DNA of 5,618 bases from contig CANHJR010000099.1 in the NCBI GenBank assembly GCA_947461165.1, forward strand, positions 1 through 5,618. Direction: 5' to 3'. This document shows positions 1 through 5,618 of the stretch, piece by piece. The notes beneath the pieces are model-generated. The model did not search any database. It was not told the DNA's origin and saw nothing but the letters and a program-made list of their open reading frames with translations. Position 1 is the first letter of the stretch. Each line of letters begins with the position of its first letter. A program made the position numbers and the translations under genes. The stretch is from Saprospirales bacterium. Its GTDB lineage: Bacteria; Bacteroidota; Bacteroidia; Chitinophagales; JADJOU01.

Positions 1-1
1 A

Positions 2-964
2 GCTAAGCAAGCGGAGAAAGTAGCTGAGGTAATAAAGGAGAAGCCCGTCAAACAACCAGAACCTGAAATACGTTACATTCATGATACTGTATTTAAGACC
101 TTGCCAGCAGAGGTAAAAACAGTGGTCGATTATTCAAAGATCAATACGGTCTTGAATAATTTTGCAGGAAACATTGAGTTTAAGACAAATACAGCTATCT
201 TGACAGATCGTGGTGAAGGAGCTCTTTCCGTAATTGGCGAAGTATTAAAAGGATATCCTGCAAGTAAGTTCAATATCGCTGGTCATACCGATGGGGATGG
301 TACCAATGAAAAAAACTTGCGCCTTTCAAAACTAAGATCGAAGACAGTTGCCAGATACCTAACCGAGTTTAAAGGTATACCTGAAACTAGCCTATTCCCT
401 GAGTGGTTTGGTGAAGAAAAACCTGTAGCGTCAAATGAAACAGATGAAGGCAAACAGAGAAATCGTCGTGTTGAAATTAAACTTGTTGATTCTCGATTTG
501 ATGCAGGAACAAGCAACAGTCAAATCAAGAAAGAAACAAGTGCTGTTGTAGAGACAAAACCACAACCGACAACATCACTTCCAGCAAAAGAAGAGCCAAA
601 GGTTGTAAAAAGTCCAAAAGATGAATTAGAAGAAATAGGCCAGAACATACGCTTTAAAACGGGAACAGATTCCTTATCTAAGGGACAGAAGAGAAACATT
701 GATAAAATCAATGCAATTCTAAAAGAGAATCCAACAATGAAAGTAAAGATTGAGGCGCACACAGATAACTTGAAGTATAATGTCGATAATAAAACCTTGT
801 CTGAGAATAGAGCAAAAGCAATATTAGAGGCCTTAAAGAACGCTGGAGTTGATGTTTCAAGGGTTTCATCAGAAGGATTTGGTGACACCAAACCAGTCGA
901 CAACAATGATTCAGAAACAGGTCGGGACAAAAACAGAAGAATAGAAATCAAAGTTGTGAATTAA
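2..964 (+). CDS. OmpA-family envelope protein with two tandem OmpA C-terminal domains (5' partial)
   Basis: The frame is open from base 2 without a stop, so the gene begins outside the window and 320 residues are visible. The TTG at 101 is an ordinary internal Leu codon, not a start. Visible residues 1-50 form a Lys/Glu/Pro-rich segment. The first OmpA-like domain spans about residues 53-162 and the second about 211-320, ending at the C-terminus. A polar Lys/Pro/Glu linker (about 163-210) joins them. Each domain has the HTD motif, then LSxxR, and ends in NRRVEIK or NRRIEIK. The Asp/Arg pair that binds diaminopimelate in OmpA is kept in both, 15 residues apart as in the family (D97/R112 and D255/R270). 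OmpA-type domains anchor outer-membrane or periplasmic proteins non-covalently to peptidoglycan. The missing N-terminus would carry the signal peptide and perhaps a barrel or other module, so the full role is unknown. A terminator follows directly. Confidence 0.93.
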   Translation, partial: AKQAEKVAEVIKEKPVKQPEPEIRYIHDTVFKTLPAEVKTVVDYSKINTVLNNFAGNIEFKTNTAILTDRGEGALSVIGEVLKGYPASKFNIAGHTDGDGTNEKNLRLSKLRSKTVARYLTEFKGIPETSLFPEWFGEEKPVASNETDEGKQRNRRVEIKLVDSRFDAGTSNSQIKKETSAVVETKPQPTTSLPAKEEPKVVKSPKDELEEIGQNIRFKTGTDSLSKGQKRNIDKINAILKENPTMKVKIEAHTDNLKYNVDNKTLSENRAKAILEALKNAGVDVSRVSSEGFGDTKPVDNNDSETGRDKNRRIEIKVVN

Positions 965-968
965 ATTA

Positions 969-976
969 TATATTTG
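969..976 (+). promoter_or_regulatory. Weak candidate -7 element (TATATTTG) upstream of the terminator
   Basis: This matches the Bacteroidota primary-sigma -7 consensus TAnnTTTG and lies just after the OmpA-gene stop. A start a few bases downstream would make a leader that runs straight into the hairpin at 990-1025 before reaching greA. No good -33 TTG is present: the nearest, at 954-956, is only 12 bases upstream, which is too close. It may be a chance match in AT-rich DNA. No consensus -7 element is visible in the 36 bases between the terminator and greA. Confidence 0.25.
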
Positions 977-989
977 CGACAGAATAGTC

Positions 990-1025
990 AAAAAGAGGTG
1001 TTTCGTTGAAGCGCCTCTTTTTTTT
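990..1025 (+). terminator. Rho-independent terminator between the OmpA-family gene and greA
   Basis: The left arm GAGGTGTTT (995-1003) pairs with the right arm AAGCGCCTC (1009-1017) around the loop CGTTG, using two T-G wobble pairs. A run of eight T follows (1018-1025), and an A run (990-994) precedes the stem and can extend it against the T tract. It lies 25 bases after the OmpA-gene stop and 36 bases before the greA start. The simple reading is that it ends the OmpA transcript. Because it is so close to greA, it could also act inside a greA leader. Confidence 0.88.
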
Positions 1026-1061
1026 CAATTATAGCCATAACTAACATAAATTTAAAACGAT

Positions 1062-1529
1062 ATGCCAACTTTTCTAACTAAAGAGGGTTTTGAAAAAATT
1101 AAAAATGAGATTCATCATCTAAAGACCACTGGTAGAGCAGAGGCTGGCGCAGCCTTAGCAGAGGCTCGTGAGAAGGGTGACCTAAGTGAGAATGCAGAAT
1201 ATGATGCTGCGAAGGAGGAACAAGCAAAACTTGAGAAAAGAATAGCGATGCTAGAGATGGCTTTGACAGATGTACGAATTCTTGAAGATCGTGAAATTGA
1301 CGCCTCCAAGGTTAGTATTCTGACGACAGTGCAACTCAAAAATCTAAAAACTGGGAAAGAGTTTACTTACAAAATCGTTTCTGAAATTGAAGCAGACTTT
1401 AAAGCAAGCAAATTGTCAGTGAGTTCCCCTATAGGCAAAGGATTGTTGGGGCACAAGAAGGGTGAGAAGGTGGCTATTCAAACGCCTGCAGGTACAATGG
1501 ATTATCATATTTTGGACATTTCAAAGTAA
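1062..1529 (+). CDS. greA: Transcription elongation factor GreA
   Basis: The 155-residue product matches the usual GreA length. GreA enters the secondary channel of RNA polymerase and stimulates cleavage of the backtracked transcript 3' end, rescuing stalled complexes. The N-terminal antiparallel coiled coil covers about residues 1-77. Its tip carries GDLSENAEYDAAKEEQ, with the acidic residues D40 and E43 matching the catalytic D41/E44 of E. coli GreA. The C-terminal FKBP-like domain (about 83-155) contains the family signature SPIGKGLLGHKKGE at 122-135. The ATG at 1062 gives the normal N-terminus (FLTKEGFEKIKNEI); no Shine-Dalgarno sequence is seen, and the leader is A/T-rich. The HIT gene starts 3 bases after the stop, so the two are probably cotranscribed. 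A hairpin terminator lies 36 bases upstream, leaving little room for a separate promoter. Confidence 0.97.
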   Translation: MPTFLTKEGFEKIKNEIHHLKTTGRAEAGAALAEAREKGDLSENAEYDAAKEEQAKLEKRIAMLEMALTDVRILEDREIDASKVSILTTVQLKNLKTGKEFTYKIVSEIEADFKASKLSVSSPIGKGLLGHKKGEKVAIQTPAGTMDYHILDISK

Positions 1530-1532
1530 AAC

Positions 1533-1955
1533 ATGTCTTCGATTTTCACCAAAATTATTCTTGGAGAAATACCGTCAATAAAAATTGATGAGAATGAAAA
1601 CGCGATTGCCATCATGGATTTATTTCCTTTGCGTCCAGGACATGTCTTGGTTATTCCGCGAGTGGAGTTGGATAAGTTTTATGAATTAGATAACGAAGTT
1701 TCCACTTCGACAATACTTTTAGCAAACAAGATCGCAAAAGCGATGGAGACTGCAATAGATTGCGAACGAGTTGGTTTTTCAATTGTCGGATTAGAAATTC
1801 CTCATGCACATATACATTTAGTTCCAATCAATACGGCAAATGATATTAATTTTGCACAAGAAAAACGAACAATGTCTCAAGAGGAAATTCAAGGACTTGC
1901 AGACAGAATTAAAAAAGAACTCAAAAAATTAGATACACAGCAATGCGACAAATAA
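1533..1955 (+). CDS. HIT-family (histidine triad) nucleotide hydrolase/transferase
   Basis: The 140-residue protein has the size of bacterial HINT-like members of the histidine triad superfamily. These cytosolic enzymes hydrolyse nucleoside phosphoramidates or related AMP-linked substrates; the substrate here cannot be told from sequence. The diagnostic triad is H91-A-H93-I-H95 within EIPHAHIHLVPI. The central H93 corresponds to the nucleophile of HINT1. The N-terminal SIFTKIILGEIP matches the usual HIT start but lacks the Cys pair of zinc-binding members. The Gln of the common GQxVxHxHxH signature is Leu here (GLEIPHAH). The PLRPGHVLVIPR segment (32-43) is also typical. It starts 3 bases after greA, and its last 13 bases overlap the pdhB start, so it sits in the middle of a compact cluster. 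The C-terminal tail (about 125-140) is Lys-rich and poorly conserved in character. Confidence 0.93.
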   Translation: MSSIFTKIILGEIPSIKIDENENAIAIMDLFPLRPGHVLVIPRVELDKFYELDNEVSTSTILLANKIAKAMETAIDCERVGFSIVGLEIPHAHIHLVPINTANDINFAQEKRTMSQEEIQGLADRIKKELKKLDTQQCDK

Positions 1956-2920
1956 AATACAGAGATGCACTTCGAGAAGCAATGAGTGAAGAAATGCGGA
2001 AAGATCCATCCATTTTTTTAATGGGTGAGGAAGTTGCGGAATACAATGGTGCTTATAAGGTTAGTCAAGGAATGCTTGACGAATTTGGCCCTCGAAGAGT
2101 CATTGACACCCCAATTGCTGAACTTGGCTTTGCCGCTGTAGGTGTCGGGGCAGCTATGAATGGCACCAAGCCAATTATAGAGTTTATGACGTGGAATTTT
2201 GCATTATTGGCAATCGACCAGATTTTAAATCATTCTTCCAAGACCTTAGCAATGAGTGCTGGAGAATTTAGCAATCCAATTGTGTTTAGAGGGCCGAATG
2301 GAAGTGCAGGTCAGCTAGGAGCACAACATTCTATGGCCTTTGAATCTATGTATGCTAGTATCCCTGGGTTGAAAGTTATTTCTCCTTCAAATGGTTATGA
2401 CGCCAAGGGACTGTTAAAATCAGCAATTCTTGATCCGGATCCAGTAATATTTATGGAGAGTGAAATGCAGTATAGTGATAATTGCGATATTCCGGATGAA
2501 GAGTACTATATTCCAATCGGGAAGGCAGATGTCAAAAGAGAAGGCACCGATTGCACGATTATTTCATTTAATAAAATGGTTAAAACTTCCTTGTTAGCTG
2601 CAGAGGAACTTGCAAAAGAGGGTATCAATGTAGAGGTTGTAGATCTTAGAACTATAAGACCACTTGATATTGAAACTATTGTAGCATCCGTCAAAAAGAC
2701 CAATCGTTGTGTTGTCGTGGAGGAAAGCTGGCCTTATGGCAGTATTTCATCAGAGATTACTTATCAGATTCAGAAGAACGCTTTTGATTATTTGGATGCG
2801 CCAATAAAAAGAGTGACCGGAGCTGATAGTTCCATGCATTATGCTGCAAATTTGGTTGAGGCTTATTTGCCAAATCCATCCAGAGTAATTCAAGCAGTTA
2901 AAAGCGCTATGTACAAATAG
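1943..2920 (+). CDS. pdhB: Pyruvate dehydrogenase complex E1 component, beta subunit
   Basis: The 325-residue product has the standard length for E1 beta of the alpha2beta2 type. With E1 alpha it decarboxylates pyruvate using thiamine diphosphate and transfers the acetyl group to lipoyl-E2. The N-terminal pyrimidine-binding transketolase domain spans about residues 4-178 and the C-terminal transketolase domain about 195-316. Key segments are GEEVAEYNGAYKVSQG (28-43), DTPIAE with E60 as the likely glutamate touching the ThDP aminopyrimidine, GPNGSAGQLGAQHS with H129 at the conserved active-site His, and VVDLRTIRPLD (232-242). The MGEEVAEYNGAYKV wording favours pyruvate over branched-chain 2-oxoacid dehydrogenase. 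The ATG at 1943 gives the usual MRxIxxRDAL N-terminus and overlaps the HIT gene by 13 bases in another frame, which suggests translational coupling. No E1 alpha gene is adjacent: HIT is upstream and the downstream gene is convergent. Confidence 0.95.
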   Translation: MRQIKYRDALREAMSEEMRKDPSIFLMGEEVAEYNGAYKVSQGMLDEFGPRRVIDTPIAELGFAAVGVGAAMNGTKPIIEFMTWNFALLAIDQILNHSSKTLAMSAGEFSNPIVFRGPNGSAGQLGAQHSMAFESMYASIPGLKVISPSNGYDAKGLLKSAILDPDPVIFMESEMQYSDNCDIPDEEYYIPIGKADVKREGTDCTIISFNKMVKTSLLAAEELAKEGINVEVVDLRTIRPLDIETIVASVKKTNRCVVVEESWPYGSISSEITYQIQKNAFDYLDAPIKRVTGADSSMHYAANLVEAYLPNPSRVIQAVKSAMYK

Positions 2921-2943
2921 ACAATTGTTTAAACGCGGTTATT

Positions 2944-3690
2944 TCAATCTAAACGCACTTCTTTATATAGCTTAGGTCTACTAGGCACAGCGTCCAATTT
3001 GATATTGACGATTGGGTTGCTTACAAGATATTCGCCATCTTTGATGTCATTTGGTACGAAAATGAGCTCCGTAATCGAATTTGATGTTTTAGGCTCGTTT
3101 GGGTAGTTCCAGAAGATTTTATGGCAAAGCAATTTTCCATCATCAGACTCTCTATCGACGCTCGGAATATCTACCAACAAGTGCTTTACGCCCAAATCCA
3201 AAATTCGTTGCATGGCTTCAGGAGTGATATATACAGGGTTTGTTCCGGAATAATTTCTTTCCTTCTTTTCGATGTCATTCGGTAGCGTGCGGATTATCAA
3301 TCCGGGAAGATTTGATTTTGATTTCATTTCTTCGATATGCTGCACATCAATAATCCTATCCCCATTCTCTTTCAACAGAGGATATACAGAAATCAATTCG
3401 GCTAAATAAAATTCTTCACGTATGCAATCATTCACGCAATATTCCTCTTTTGAAATATGACCAACGCATTCTGTATGGGTACCATTTCCATGCGGATTGC
3501 ATTGAAAATTCATAAAATTGACAGGTCCTCCAAGCTTGGTTGAACCTACAAAATCACCTTCTTTTACTGGTGAAATTCGAAATGGAGGCGCATAAAAGGC
3601 ATTAACTTGTCCAAATCCGGAGTGAAAACTGATAGAAATATCTATCGGATTGGACAAGTTAAATGATTTATTATCAATGGTTAAAAGCAT
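2944..3690 (-). CDS. Cyclase-family metal-dependent hydrolase (kynurenine formamidase-like fold)
   Basis: The 248-residue protein resembles the cyclase family (PF04199), which includes bacterial kynurenine formamidase KynB and other metal-dependent amide or lactone hydrolases. The early block PIDISISFHSG is typical. The metal-binding region reads NPHGNGTHTECVGH (65-78), compared with the classical HxGTHxDxPxH: Glu74 replaces the Asp, and the first His lies one residue further from the second. Downstream, VDIPSVD (173-179), H190 and the Glu of ITELIFVP (E208) match the later active-site blocks. No signal peptide is seen, so it is probably cytosolic. The substrate is not predictable, and I see no other kynurenine-pathway gene nearby. 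The ATG at 3688-3690 is supported by a -7 promoter element about 30 bases upstream. It is convergent with pdhB (23-base gap) and divergent from the TonB-dependent receptor. Confidence 0.88.
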   Translation of the reverse strand: MLLTIDNKSFNLSNPIDISISFHSGFGQVNAFYAPPFRISPVKEGDFVGSTKLGGPVNFMNFQCNPHGNGTHTECVGHISKEEYCVNDCIREEFYLAELISVYPLLKENGDRIIDVQHIEEMKSKSNLPGLIIRTLPNDIEKKERNYSGTNPVYITPEAMQRILDLGVKHLLVDIPSVDRESDDGKLLCHKIFWNYPNEPKTSNSITELIFVPNDIKDGEYLVSNPIVNIKLDAVPSRPKLYKEVRLD

Positions 3691-3719
3691 ATATTATGAA
3701 AAAATATTAAATTATTAAG

Positions 3720-3727
3720 CAAAAATA
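3720..3727 (-). promoter_or_regulatory. Candidate -7 promoter element for the cyclase gene
   Basis: Read on the - strand this is TATTTTTG, a full match to the Bacteroidota primary-sigma -7 consensus TAnnTTTG. It lies 29 bases before the cyclase ATG, so a start a few bases downstream would give a leader of roughly 20-25 bases. No good -33 TTG is visible at the expected distance; that area (about 3745-3750) overlaps the + strand -7 element of the receptor gene. Confidence 0.55.
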
Positions 3728-3750
3728 CGCAATGTGAAAACTTAGTTGCC

Positions 3751-3758
3751 TATATTTG
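3751..3758 (+). promoter_or_regulatory. Candidate -7 promoter element for the TonB-dependent receptor gene
   Basis: TATATTTG is a full match to TAnnTTTG and lies 23 bases before the receptor ATG, implying a short leader of roughly 15-20 bases. The -33 region is weak: an ATGTG stretch at 3732-3736 sits at about the right distance but is not a good TTTG. The leader (3765-3781) is A/T-rich and has no Shine-Dalgarno sequence, as is usual in this phylum. Confidence 0.6.
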
Positions 3759-3781
3759 TGGCATAACCAAATTATTAAATT

Positions 3782-5618
3782 ATGAAAAAATTATTACTAG
3801 CAATTTTTTCCATTGCCTTGACAGCAATGAGTTATGGTCAGGATGTGACCGTCTCAGGCAAAGTGACAGATGGTAATGGAACCCCGCTCTCTGGAGCCAT
3901 AATCGTTCAGAAAGGAACAAACAATGGCTCAAAATCAAAATCGGATGGAAGTTTTTCGATTACAATACCAGCCAAATCAGTCCCAACATCGGTCATGGCA
4001 AGAATGATTAGTTTTGGATCAGCAGAAATTACGGTAGACGGATCTTTAAGTAATGTTACATTCAACGTAGTGCTTGGTGAGCAAGCAAAAAGCTTAAACG
4101 AAGTGGTTGTATCTGCTTCAAAAAAATCAGAAAAAATTATCAATTCACCTGCTTCGGTTTCTGTATTGTCGGAAGCTAGAATTCAGCAAAACACAACACT
4201 TTCTGTTGTAGACAATGTGAAGAAAATAGCAGCAGTTGACGTTATGCCGACAGGTATTGTATCGAACAACGTGGTAGTAAGAGGATTTAATAACATCTTC
4301 TCAGGTGCGACAATGTTTCTAGTGGATAATAGATTAGCATCAGTACCTTCTATAAGAGTCAATGCTTTCCATTTGGTTCCAACTTCCAATACAGATATTC
4401 GATCGATGGAGATCGTGAGAGGGCCTTCTTCGGCTCTTTATGGTCCATTTGCATCGAATGGTGTGATGGCTGTTTACACGAAGTCACCTTTGGATATGGA
4501 GAATAGAATGGAGATTACAACAGGTATTACTACCGGACTAAGAGCTGGTGACGAGGATAATGCAAAGTTTGGCTTCAAAGCAAACAATAGTATTGAGAAT
4601 CTAGGAATCTTGAACCCTGAAATTAGAATTGCTGGAAAATTAAGCAAAAACTTAGGCGTTAAAGTATCAGGAAACTTCATGAGTGGTTCTGACTTCGCTT
4701 TCTTTGATGATCGTGAACCAAGTGGTAGAAGTGTACGATTTGGAAATCAATCAGGAGGAAATACTTGGACTTCTGATGGAAGTGCTGCCGATACGTTTAG
4801 AAGAAACTTTGGTATACGCAAAACGGCGGTCGATGCTAGAATTGATTACAGAGCCGATAATGGAATGGAGTTTATCTTTTCTGGAGGATATGCTAGCAAT
4901 ACGAATATGGAGTTAACTGGTCTTGGAGCAGCGCAAGCAGTGGGATGGACTACAAATTATTTTCAAGCACAATTCAAGAAAGACAGATTGTACGCGCAGT
5001 ACTTTGTAAATTCAACAAATTCGGGCAATACCTTTTTGATCCCTCAGAGTGCTACTGGAAATCAGTTTACTTATTTGAAGGAAACCTCAAGTTTGCATTC
5101 ATTCCAGTTACAACATTCGACAAACGTTAGCAACAAAACAAGCTTAGTCTATGGTTTTGATGCCTTTTTGACACGTCCAAGTGGTAACGTTTATGGTCGA
5201 TTTGACGGAGGACTAGCCAATATCAATCAATATGGTGGTTACTTACAAGCTGATCATAAATTCAACAACAAATGGTCTACAGTCTTAGCTGCTCGCTTGG
5301 ATTATCAAGATGTCATCAAGGAGTATATGTTCTCCCCAAGAGGTGCTGTCGTATTCAAGCCTAAGGAAAATCACACATTCCGATTGACATACAACAGAGC
5401 CTTCCAAGCTCCTACGGCATTGAACTTTTTCTTAGATCTTAATAATGGAAACATTACAGGTTCAAGAAACTCAGCCTTATCATCAGGAATGACAACGGTA
5501 CCTAATAGCATTAGAGCATTAGGTAATACAGGATTAACTTATGGCACTGGTACCAATGGTCTACCTACCGTTTTGACACCAACAGGTGCATCATTAACTT
5601 ATGAGCAAGCTTCCAATG
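3782..5618 (+). CDS. TonB-dependent outer-membrane receptor with carboxypeptidase-regulatory-like N-terminal domain (3' partial)
   Basis: The frame is open from the ATG at 3782 to the last base: 612 codons plus one base, with no stop. Residues 1-20 are a Sec signal peptide (MKK, hydrophobic core, then AMSYGQ before DVTVSG). A CarboxypepD_reg-like beta-sandwich covers about 22-100 (VSGKVTDGNGTPLSGAII). A TonB-box-like LNEVVVSAS follows at 105-113. The plug (about 116-235) contains NVVVRGFN at 163-170 and MEIVRGPSSALYGPFASNGV at 209-228, followed by YTKSP. From about 240 the sequence alternates as in beta-barrel strands, including YNRAFQAPTALN near residues 537-548. Such receptors import large or scarce ligands across the outer membrane using TonB-ExbBD energy. 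The ligand is unknown. No SusD-like partner is visible, and the plug wording is closer to siderophore/vitamin-type receptors than to SusC. These receptors usually run to 800-1000 residues, so a sizeable part of the barrel is missing. Confidence 0.95.
   Translation, partial: MKKLLLAIFSIALTAMSYGQDVTVSGKVTDGNGTPLSGAIIVQKGTNNGSKSKSDGSFSITIPAKSVPTSVMARMISFGSAEITVDGSLSNVTFNVVLGEQAKSLNEVVVSASKKSEKIINSPASVSVLSEARIQQNTTLSVVDNVKKIAAVDVMPTGIVSNNVVVRGFNNIFSGATMFLVDNRLASVPSIRVNAFHLVPTSNTDIRSMEIVRGPSSALYGPFASNGVMAVYTKSPLDMENRMEITTGITTGLRAGDEDNAKFGFKANNSIENLGILNPEIRIAGKLSKNLGVKVSGNFMSGSDFAFFDDREPSGRSVRFGNQSGGNTWTSDGSAADTFRRNFGIRKTAVDARIDYRADNGMEFIFSGGYASNTNMELTGLGAAQAVGWTTNYFQAQFKKDRLYAQYFVNSTNSGNTFLIPQSATGNQFTYLKETSSLHSFQLQHSTNVSNKTSLVYGFDAFLTRPSGNVYGRFDGGLANINQYGGYLQADHKFNNKWSTVLAARLDYQDVIKEYMFSPRGAVVFKPKENHTFRLTYNRAFQAPTALNFFLDLNNGNITGSRNSALSSGMTTVPNSIRALGNTGLTYGTGTNGLPTVLTPTGASLTYEQASN

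Larger units (their letters stand above)
3693..3791 (+). repeat. Pair of 13-bp direct repeats around the divergent promoter region
   Basis: ATTATGAAAAAAT occurs at 3693-3705 and again at 3779-3791, where it contains the receptor start codon. Between them, AAATTATTAA occurs at 3709-3718 and 3769-3778, exactly 60 bases apart, flanking both -7 elements. The region is very AT-rich, so chance similarity is possible. The upstream ATG copy opens only a 4-codon frame, and it lies upstream of the receptor promoter, so it is not a gene. Confidence 0.4.

Noticed and set aside
283..951. Two - strand open frames (283-516 and 520-951) opposite the OmpA-family gene
   Set aside because: They overlap a clear coding gene, have no recognisable domains and Ser/Phe-rich composition typical of antisense shadows.
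101..964. TTG at 101 as the start of the OmpA-family gene
   Set aside because: The same frame is open back to base 2 with no stop and with fitting composition, so the gene continues out of the window on the left.
1115..1339. - strand open frame opposite greA
   Set aside because: It lies inside a well-conserved gene and encodes low-complexity Ser/Ala sequence without a domain.
2506..2703. - strand open frame opposite pdhB
   Set aside because: It is the antisense of a strongly conserved region, with no domain and no start signal.
2930..2956. TAAACGC repeated at 2930-2936 and 2950-2956
   Set aside because: Seven bases repeated once; the second copy lies in the cyclase coding end, so it is best treated as chance.
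3696..3710. ATG AAA AAA TAT TAA mini-frame in the divergent intergenic region
   Set aside because: It is only 4 codons long and lies upstream of the predicted receptor promoter, so it would not be in the receptor transcript.
3907..5130. Short open frames on both strands between 3907 and 5130
   Set aside because: All are out of frame with or opposite the TonB-dependent receptor, whose own frame is open throughout and carries plug and barrel motifs.
3782..5618. SusC-type member of a SusCD polysaccharide system
   Set aside because: The plug wording (YGPFASNGVMAVYTKSP) is not the SusC signature and no SusD-like gene is visible, although the right side is cut off.

Overview
The window looks like chromosomal DNA from a member of the Bacteroidota. 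The supporting signs are AT-rich composition, A/T-rich gene leaders without clear Shine-Dalgarno sequences, TAnnTTTG-type promoter elements, a TonB-dependent receptor with an N-terminal carboxypeptidase-regulatory-like domain, and protein variants typical of that phylum. I cannot place it to family from the sequence alone.

Layout from left to right. Positions 2-964 (+) hold the 3' part of an OmpA-family envelope protein with two tandem peptidoglycan-binding domains; its 5' end lies outside the window. A strong intrinsic terminator hairpin (990-1025) follows. Next comes a compact + strand cluster: greA (1062-1529), a HIT-family nucleotide hydrolase/transferase (1533-1955, 3 bases after greA) and pdhB, the pyruvate dehydrogenase E1 beta subunit (1943-2920, overlapping the HIT gene by 13 bases). 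A cyclase-family metal hydrolase lies on the - strand (2944-3690), convergent with pdhB. Divergent from it, a TonB-dependent outer-membrane receptor starts at 3782 (+) and runs off the right edge. The receptor frame stays open to the last base, so about 612 codons are visible and its 3' end is missing.

How the genes relate. greA, the HIT gene and pdhB are packed like one transcription unit combining transcription fidelity, nucleotide housekeeping and central carbon metabolism. The cyclase and the receptor share a 91-bp divergent control region with a recognisable Bacteroidota -7 element on each strand. They may be co-controlled and act on a related substrate, but that is inference.

I see no tRNA, rRNA, CRISPR array, insertion sequence, attachment site or replication origin, and no stretch over 300 bases without a gene. 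Nothing here amounts to a clearly new biological system. The observations most worth checking are the hairpin in front of greA (possible GraL-like leader attenuation), the divergent promoter region, the altered metal-binding motif of the cyclase and the duplicated OmpA domain.
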